Source: Costus lasius (taxonomy: Eukaryota > Streptophyta > Magnoliopsida > Zingiberales > Costaceae). From it: a stretch of DNA of 64,000 nucleotides. Below, piece after piece: positions 57,185-64,000 of the stretch (the first letter of the stretch is position 1; every line of letters begins with the position of its first letter). The position numbers and the translations under genes were made by a program. The stretch is taken from the NCBI GenBank assembly GCA_027563935.2, contig CM050451.1:98235565-98299564 (forward strand). The letters are read 5' to 3'. The notes below the pieces were generated by a model. It saw only the letters and a list, made by a program, of their open reading frames with translations, was not told the origin of the DNA and did not search any database.

Positions 57185-59258
57185 TGATGACACCAAAATA
57201 TATAGTATATTTTGTATTATTTTAGATATCTTTTCATGCTAAATTGAGGATCTTTTACTTGTTTTTACGCAGAATTCATCAAATATTGTAAAGTCTACTT
57301 CTATTTTGGTTTTTCATGATTTTCAGACAAAAAGACACCATTTTAAGGCGTTTTCAAGTAAAATCAAATACATGAAAGAGTTACCATCATCAAGAGGAGA
57401 TCACCCAACAAATTTCACACAAAACGGAGTAACAAACCAAAATACGGCAGGGCTGTAAACTATATTACGGTACCGTATTTCCACACGATACCGTAATATC
57501 GAGCCACTGTCGTAATTTGGAGATATTCCGAATAGAAGGTTTTGTCAAAAATACAGCACTGCCATAAACCATTTTACGGGCCGTATTTTGCAGCGTTTTC
57601 AGAACAGAAAGTTTCACTGAAATTACGGCACTGCCGTAAACTTCGACACGGGCCGTATTTTCCATACGTTTCCGACCAGAGAGTTTAGCTGATTTTACAG
57701 TAGTGCCGTGAACTATATTACGGTACCATATTTTCCAGCAATTTTAGAACAGAAGACTCAAGGATTTTACGGCAGTGCCGTGAACTATTACACTGTCGTA
57801 TTTTTGTTTTTGAACGTGACTCCCAGGTCAATTTCGATGCCCGATTTTTGTGGAGATTATTGCAAGCGATCCAGAGCTCTAAATTGGATGCCGTAAGAAG
57901 AAGAAAGGGAGCCAATGATGAGAGGATCAGTTAGACACCAAAAGCCCCAAATTGCATCCACTCTCAAGGGAGAAATCACAGTACAAGTCACCGCTTAGGG
58001 TTCCGCCGCTGTGATTAATCCAGAGCACCTCTGGCCGTGATTTTTATACTGAAGCTTCGCTTGGAGAAGGAGACAACATGCCAGAAGTTTCAGAACGAAA
58101 GGAGATCAATTTGAGGAGAAATCAACGAAAGAAGCTCTCGCGCACTGTTCACAGCGAGTTCCCTTGCAAATTACGGCTATGAAATATTTCACAGCCGTGT
58201 TGTATTTTCCTAAAACTCCTATTATGTTGATTTTTGATCTTCTAAAATTATGGTATTTTGTAATCCCTTCACCATGCTAGCTTAAACTTATTTTGGGACA
58301 TGGGGGAGTAATTCCCTTTGATTTTCTTAATGACTAGATAATCTTTCAATTTCATCATGATTATTTTACTTTGATAATTTTACCTATACGATTGTTGCTC
58401 TAAGATTCTCCGTAGTTTACTTTTTGTTATCATGATTTAGAGTTTTTGCAATAAGGATCGAAAGGTGATTTGCTTGAGAACTTGGAACCCTAAAATTGAC
58501 TAATAAGAACTCACCGTAGGAAACTAGGTTAAGTTCTTATTTCTTTATTTTAGTAAGTTAAATTTCCATGATGATATTAATGAACTTAGGATTGAGTTAT
58601 TGTGTCAAACGTGGAGATCTTGCACGAAAGTGAAGATCGGAACATTGGAGAACCATAGGTAGAACGTGTGTTGAGTCTCGGATGCACGAAAGTGATCCTT
58701 GAGATTCCACTCGAGGTAATCAACTTAGAATTCGGATGCACGAAAGTGATCCTTGAGTTCTTTGTCTGATGGTTTACCTATCTATAGCTTGGGATGAATC
58801 TTGCGCGAAAGCGAGGATTTATTCTTGCAAGGTTATCTGCACGAGAGTGGGATAACCCCTTTTTAAGGTAAATTATGCCTTTATCATATTAGAATTTGAT
58901 TGATGAACATCTTTATATATCTAGTCATGAAAATCAAAGTGGATGAAACCCTAGTCCCAATTTCTCTCTGATAGTAATTTTTCGCGTGTCTTCGATTCTT
59001 ACTTTGCTATTATTCGATTGCCTAGATAGTGAAAAATCAATTATTCGGTACTTGACAACGCAAGTCTCTCCGTGGGATCGATATTTTCTTTCTTACTTCG
59101 AGTATCCATGCACTTGCGGACACTACGAGTTAGGGACAACAAGTTTTTGGAGCCATGTCAGGGAGTGACAATAGCCCTGTGCGCCAATACTTTGGCCGTG
59201 ACACCTAAGACAAGTCTACCTGCTTGTATTTAAAAGTGTGTCCTTTCGGATCACAACA
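57185..59258 (+). mobile_element. Solo Ty3/gypsy LTR E (2,074 bp) with a palindrome array
   Basis: It starts TGATGACACC and ends GGATCACAACA, with a perfect 5-bp duplication, ctaca (57180-57184 and 59259-59263). The interrupted reading frame continues exactly across it, so both boundaries are secure. The palindrome array is at 57430-57800. Downstream are three copies of a gcacgaaagtga-type word (58620-58750), a cgtgggatcgatat block and tgcacttgcgga. A decayed primer-site-like sequence (tttttggagcc...caggga, 59143-59164) lies 95 bases inside the LTR end. Confidence 0.95.
57430..57800. repeat. 72-bp tandem array of paired palindromes in LTR E
   Basis: About five units each carry a TTACGGCACTGCCGTAA-type word and a TACGGTACCGTA- or ACGGGCCGT-type word, with spacers resembling ccgancagagagtttagctg. 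The period of 72 keeps a 66-residue antisense frame open (57465-57665). Confidence 0.8.
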
Positions 59259-59524
59259 CTACATCATCTGGATTTAAGGATTCTTTGAGTTTGCTTGCAA
59301 CATCAATTCATCAAAATTTAATAGACTCTCTAGGCAGTAGTGTTAAAGAGGTGATGGCAGAGTTAAGATCTCTTCTAGGAATTGAACGTGGTAGTGAGTT
59401 ATATTTTTTTGCCGCAGCCCAATTTCGACAAAAATCAAATAGAGTAATATTCAAAGAAATGGAAATAGCTGAAGAGAAATTAGGCTTCTTGAAGTATTTA
59501 TTAGATTTGTCGAAGAAGAGTTGA

Positions 59525-59801
59525 CCTATGAGTTTGATGCACTACATTATGTTTGTTGAACATGTGATGTGTTATATTTACTGAACTTGTGACTTATGTT
59601 ATGTTTGATGTAGTACATTATGTTATGTTGTGTTATGTTTCATGTGATACATTATGTTATAGCATATTGTGTTATGTTTCATGCAGTACATTATGTTTTA
59701 TGTAGTATATTTTGCTAAATTTGATGCACTATATTATGTTTTATATTTGTTGAACTTGTGATGTTTTATATGTTTGTTAATTATTTATGTTATGTTGTTA
59801 T
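59525..59801. repeat. ATGTT-rich low-complexity tract after the pseudogene
   Basis: Degenerate words such as acattatgttatgtt, gtgttatgtttcatg and gatgcactacattatg are repeated over 270 bases. It may be an expanded 3' UTR. Copia-5 is inserted at its right edge; the five bases before it are gttat. Confidence 0.6.
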
Positions 59802-61043
59802 TGTTGGGATATACCCTTAAGGCTAATGTTTGAGGCCTTGGGTTATTATCAGTATCATATATAAACTATGTATATATTTTATAAAGGCAATTGTTGTTAT
59901 TCAGATTGTTACATTATCTGCTGCTGTATGTATACTTCTGAATAATGTCTCAGTGATGTTCAGCTTAGCTGATGTTAAGTGTTGTCCTTAGTCGAGATAT
60001 CTTGGTGAACATGAGACAGCCTTGATATGATTGAGACTAATATGTGTTCTGATCTTATAGGATGCTTCGAGTATGGAATGAGATTTAGACACATAGGTAC
60101 ATTGGATGTACTGGACTGACCCTACTTAGGATATTCAATTGTTTGTCACAATGTGAATAATCCTTGTATGCAAGCAAGTGGCATATTCCATCTGACTTGA
60201 GATCACTTATGTTTCTAAGTGATGATTCGCATTGTCTTGAGGTGATTCAATATCATTTGAAAGATAATGGTTAAAGATTATCTTGGATGGTGGGCATGAG
60301 TCATGTTAGGGCACTAGTGATAGATATAGGATTGCCTCTCCTAGATGGAGTGTGATGTTCTAAAGGGCCCCCTGGATGAGATGGTTGAGAAAGTGTATGG
60401 CCATACCTAGATGACTATGTTCATCTGATCTAACCATTCTCATCATGTTGGAATTACAGGTTTGACACGCTTGTCCAACAAGAACATCCAGTGGCAAAGG
60501 GAACATGTATGCCTAGTGAATTGGATTCACTCTTATGCTGTGTTTTGGGAGTAGTCTTGGAAGACTCTTTCCTTCATATCGGGAGACAGTGATGTGTTGC
60601 TAGATACCCCTCTCTGATCGTGATAACGTAAGTTATCGTTACCGACATTGAAGGAAACCCTTAGGGTCGCACAATTTGATGATATGGCTTACCTATGTCA
60701 GATCGTGTGGACTGGAATTATTCTAGTTCTGTTTAAAGCAATTTAAACTCTGATTGGAAGTGAGATCTAGTCTGATCATGTTTGATTGATTAAGACATAT
60801 GATCGGTAAGCTTCGATCGGGAGAATTGATGCTTGATCGTAAAGATCAAGAGATTCAATGAGATGTGTGGTTAGATCTTGAGCCATTTGGTTCGAAGAGA
60901 TCCAAACCATAGCTAGTTCGATTTGGTCCTTGAACCAAATGAATTGGACCGGTTCACTTAGGGTGAACGCATGGTTCAATTAAGAGGAGGTTTTCGAATG
61001 TTTATGGGGAGTTAATGAGAGGAAGTTACATATCGGTTTTGCT

Positions 61044-61086
61044 ATTAGTCATGGTAACCGAACCTTAGTCGGTTACCATGACTAAT
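61044..61086. repeat. Fold-back palindrome at triplication junction 1
   Basis: The arms attagtcatggtaaccga (61044-61061) and tcggttaccatgactaat (61069-61086) are perfect reverse complements around the spacer accttag. In unit 3 only the left arm exists, so the right arm was made when the junction formed. Confidence 0.95.
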
Positions 61087-62153
61087 ATGTGTTGTCCTTA
61101 GTCGAGATATCTTGGTGAACATGAGACAGCCTTGATATGATTGAGACTAATATGTGTTCTGATCTTATAGGATGCTTCGAGTATGGAATGAGATTTAGAC
61201 ACATAGGTACATTGGATGTACTGGACTGACCCTACTTAGGATATTCAATTGTTTGTCACAATGTGAATAATCCTTGTATGCAAGCAAGTGGCATATTCCA
61301 TCTGACTTGAGATCACTTATGTTTCTAAGTGATGATTCGCATTGTCTTGAGGTGATTCAATATCATTTGAAAGATAATGGTTAAAGATTATCTTGGATGG
61401 TGGGCATGAGTCATGTTAGGGCACTAGTGATAGATATAGGATTGCCTCTCCTAGATGGAGTGTGATGTTCTAAAGGGCCCCCTGGATGAGATGGTTGAGA
61501 AAGTGTATGGCCATACCTAGATGACTATGTTCATCTGATCTAACCATTCTCATCATGTTGGAATTACAGGTTTGACACGCTTGTCCAACAAGAACATCCA
61601 GTGGCAAAGGGAACATGTATGCCTAGTGAATTGGATTCACTCTTATGCTGTGTTTTGGGAGTAGTCTTGGAAGACTCTTTCCTTCATATCGGGAGACAGT
61701 GATGTGTTGCTAGATACCCCTCTCTGATCGTGATAACGTAAGTTATCGTTACCGACATTGAAGGAAACCCTTAGGGTCGCACAATTTGATGATATGGCTT
61801 ACCTATGTCAGATCGTGTGGACTGGAATTATTCTAGTTCTGTTTAAAGCAATTTAAACTCTGATTGGAAGTGAGATCTAGTCTGATCATGTTTGATTGAT
61901 TAAGACATATGATCGGTAAGCTTCGATCGGGAGAATTGATGCTTGATCGTAAAGATCAAGAGATTCAATGAGATGTGTGGTTAGATCTTGAGCCATTTGG
62001 TTCGAAGAGATCCAAACCATAGCTAGTTCGATTTGGTCCTTGAACCAAATGAATTGGACCGGTTCACTTAGGGTGAACGCATGGTTCAATTAAGAGGAGG
62101 TTTTCGAATGTTTATGGGGAGTTAATGAGAGGAAGTTACATATCGGTTTTGCT

Positions 62154-62196
62154 ATTAGTCATGGTAACCGAACCTTAGTCGGTTACCATGACTAAT
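62154..62196. repeat. Fold-back palindrome at triplication junction 2
   Basis: Identical to junction 1, exactly 1,110 bases further on. The second junction therefore arose by copying the first rather than by an independent event. Confidence 0.95.
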
Positions 62197-63702
62197 ATGT
62201 GTTGTCCTTAGTCGAGATATCTTGGTGAACATGAGACAGCCTTGATATGATTGAGACTAATATGTGTTCTGATCTTATAGGATGCTTCGAGTATGGAATG
62301 AGATTTAGACACATAGGTACATTGGATGTACTGGACTGACCCTACTTAGGATATTCAATTGTTTGTCACAATGTGAATAATCCTTGTATGCAAGCAAGTG
62401 GCATATTCCATCTGACTTGAGATCACTTATGTTTCTAAGTGATGATTCGCATTGTCTTGAGGTGATTCAATATCATTTGAAAGATAATGGTTAAAGATTA
62501 TCTTGGATGGTGGGCATGAGTCATGTTAGGGCACTAGTGATAGATATAGGATTGCCTCTCCTAGATGGAGTGTGATGTTCTAAAGGGCCCCCTGGATGAG
62601 ATGGTTGAGAAAGTGTATGGCCATACCTAGATGACTATGTTCATCTGATCTAACCATTCTCATCATGTTGGAATTACAGGTTTGACACGCTTGTCCAACA
62701 AGAACATCCAGTGGCAAAGGGAACATGTATGCCTAGTGAATTGGATTCACTCTTATGCTGTGTTTTGGGAGTAGTCTTGGAAGACTCTTTCCTTCATATC
62801 GGGAGACAGTGATGTGTTGCTAGATACCCCTCTCTGATCGTGATAACGTAAGTTATCGTTACCGACATTGAAGGAAACCCTTAGGGTCGCACAATTTGAT
62901 GATATGGCTTACCTATGTCAGATCGTGTGGACTGGAATTATTCTAGTTCTGTTTAAAGCAATTTAAACTCTGATTGGAAGTGAGATCTAGTCTGATCATG
63001 TTTGATTGATTAAGACATATGATCGGTAAGCTTCGATCGGGAGAATTGATGCTTGATCGTAAAGATCAAGAGATTCAATGAGATGTGTGGTTAGATCTTG
63101 AGCCATTTGGTTCGAAGAGATCCAAACCATAGCTAGTTCGATTTGGTCCTTGAACCAAATGAATTGGACCGGTTCACTTAGGGTGAACGCATGGTTCAAT
63201 TAAGAGGAGGTTTTCGAATGTTTATGGGGAGTTAATGAGAGGAAGTTACATATCGGTTTTGCTATTAGTCATGGTAACCGAACCTTCCTTTTTGGGCTCT
63301 TCCCTTCACGGTTTCGATTGTAACTCTCCTCTCCTCTTTGTCTTTGGGTGGTATGTGGAATAGACCTTCTTGACGAAAAGAAAAAAGGGGAAGACCGGCT
63401 AAGGGGGTGCACATCTCCTCTCCAAGACTCGATCAAAGAATCCTTGGCGACTTGCTAGCACAAGTAGCGCAAGGAAGGAAGCCTATCTCATCCTGTGTGC
63501 GATTCCTTCGGAGAAGAGGCACTCGCCCCTTTCCTTCTTCCAAGCCGCCACTCAAATCATGGCTATGGTAACATCCTTAAATTGTTTTACAAGTCTTCAA
63601 GGTTGATTATATTATCAAGTCATGCGATTAGAAATGGACTCCTAGATTTCATACTTGCTGGAAAAATTTTGAATGATGCATGTTATCTAGGTTGCCTTTT
63701 AG

Positions 63703-63714
63703 TGGTATCAGAGC
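63703..63714 (+). other. Primer-binding site of Copia-5 (tRNA-Met initiator type)
   Basis: TGGTATCAGAGC follows the LTR after a single g. It is the same site as in Copia-1 and Copia-2. Confidence 0.93.
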
Positions 63715-64000
63715 GAGGTTTTTGGCTTGATACATATGATTGCCTTCTTGGATCACATGTATGCATGTTTAACATGTTGAATGGGTGTTTATTTAATCTT
63801 ATGTGGGCTGCCCTTCTTTTCTTTTTGTGTGCTGTGCTGGGGCCTGCGTGCCTGGAATTAATTATAAATTTTGCTGTGATCTGCGAATCACACTTTAAAT
63901 TTATGAAAATGTATAATTGACCTGCGAGTCAAACTATGTCTAGATAGATTAAAATGTAATTTGATCAGACATGAGCACAGAGCACACATGGCAGAGGCGC
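63715..64000 (+). other. Copia-5 leader, incomplete
   Basis: Landmarks ggggcctgcgtgcctgg (63839-63855), gtgatctgcgaatcac and gacctgcgagtcaa match, in the same order, the leaders of Copia-1 and Copia-2. A frame at 63495-63920 crosses the LTR and leader and is not a gene. Confidence 0.8.

Larger units (their letters stand above)
56518..59524 (+). pseudogene. Myb/SANT-like DNA-binding protein pseudogene, split by a solo LTR
   Basis: Exon 1 starts at ATG 56518 and shows the order typical of the plant Myb/SANT-like family (Myb_DNA-bind_3, as in L10-interacting MYB-type and PIF/Harbinger-associated proteins): TFCDVC, NMRPGTHLNAQGW, QLKNK, KLWKELKGRETGLGW and PEWWEMKI. A short intron ends at TTACAG (56938). 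Exon 2 gives NKEYAKF and HPDIETKNDIMF, then a Ser/Arg-rich linker (SSRMPSSARQSQRGKRKA). The solo LTR interrupts it at 57185. The same frame resumes at 59264 and ends with AEEKLGFLKYLLDLSKKS and a TGA at 59522-59524. In-frame stops lie at 56689, 56737, 56758, 56963 and 57014. Intact relatives of about 290 residues bind DNA or act beside a transposase; this copy cannot. Confidence 0.82.
59979..63286 (+). repeat. Exact tandem triplication, period 1,110 bp
   Basis: Unit starts (gtgttgtccttagtcgag) are at 59979, 61089 and 62199. Each unit has 1,088 bases of LTR followed, after units 1 and 2, by a 22-base insert (61067-61088 and 62177-62198). I found no difference among the three copies by eye. A 67-residue minus-strand frame recurs at 60776, 61886 and 62996 and is not a gene. 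Confidence 0.95.
59802..63701 (+). repeat. 5' LTR of Copia-5, enlarged to 3.9 kb
   Basis: The first 177 bases and the last 415 bases are single-copy; the middle is the 1,110-bp triplication. The 3' edge is placed at gttgcctttta, directly before gtggtatcagagc, so the usual terminal CA appears to be TA. The U3 part matches the other copia LTRs here in content and order, for example cttggtgaacatgagacagc and gtatggccatacc. Confidence 0.85.
59802..64000 (+). mobile_element. Copia-5: 5' end of a Ty1/copia element running off the window
   Basis: The LTR starts TGTTGGGATATACCC and is followed at 63703 by a tRNA-Met primer site, then by a leader homologous to those of Copia-1 and Copia-2. The coding region lies beyond the window. 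The LTR is 3.9 kb because of a tandem triplication; without it, it would be about 1,680 bp, as in its relatives. Confidence 0.9.

Noticed and set aside
60776..63199. Three identical 67-residue minus-strand frames
   Set aside because: They are the same non-coding LTR stretch repeated by the triplication.
59979..63286. CRISPR-like or satellite array
   Set aside because: The units are 1,110 bp, lie within a plant copia LTR and number three. This is a segmental triplication.

Overview
This window is repeat-rich nuclear DNA from a flowering plant. It is a stack of LTR retrotransposons with two degraded host-type gene fragments and no intact host gene. The plant origin rests on three things: Ty1/copia and Ty3/gypsy elements primed by tRNA-Met and tRNA-Asp, a hAT element carrying the 5' end of what looks like an ABI-like (ABIL) gene, and a Myb/SANT-like pseudogene of a plant-specific type. 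Species, and monocot versus dicot, cannot be decided from this sequence.

Bases 1-11,624 are old, AT-rich sequence. They hold a 1,968-bp hAT element (595-2562, 8-bp TSD) with captured ABIL exons, an AT-rich array with a period of about 43 bp, a very degraded small LTR element (about 3600-5270) with a short inverted-repeat element inside it, GC-rich low-complexity DNA (6650-7810), a decayed gypsy LTR (about 8450-9990) and a solo gypsy LTR (10324-11427, TSD ccttt).

Bases 11,625-20,580 are a decayed minus-strand copia (Copia-3). A second copia LTR (Copia-4) lies in its gag, and that LTR is split by two solo gypsy LTRs (15538-16985, TSD ctagc; 17323-19387, TSD gaggY). Bases 20,581-49,757 are one gag-only gypsy element (Gypsy-2, minus). 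It was split by another gag-only gypsy (Gypsy-1, plus, 23259-37493, TSD gtgaa), which was itself split by Copia-1 (minus, 27280-36385). Gypsy-2 was also split next to its primer-binding site by Copia-2 (minus, 39111-48245, TSD gcctg). Copia-1 and Copia-2 are young, with nearly identical LTRs and about 1,295-codon gag-pol frames, but each has one nonsense codon.

Bases 49,758-64,000 hold a third non-autonomous gypsy (Gypsy-3, minus, 50287-56261, TSD tatgt) and a Myb/SANT-like pseudogene (56518-59524) interrupted by a 2,074-bp solo gypsy LTR (TSD ctaca). They end with the 5' end of a plus-strand copia (Copia-5) whose LTR has grown to 3.9 kb through an exact 1,110-bp tandem triplication with fold-back junctions.

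Two signals stand out. First, the gypsy LTR families share short conserved blocks, but each also carries its own array of short palindromes of the TTACGG...CCGTAA type at the same relative place, like an exchangeable module. Second, the Copia-5 triplication has identical snap-back palindromes at both junctions. No gene in the window looks functional. The only long frames are transposon frames, and all are interrupted.
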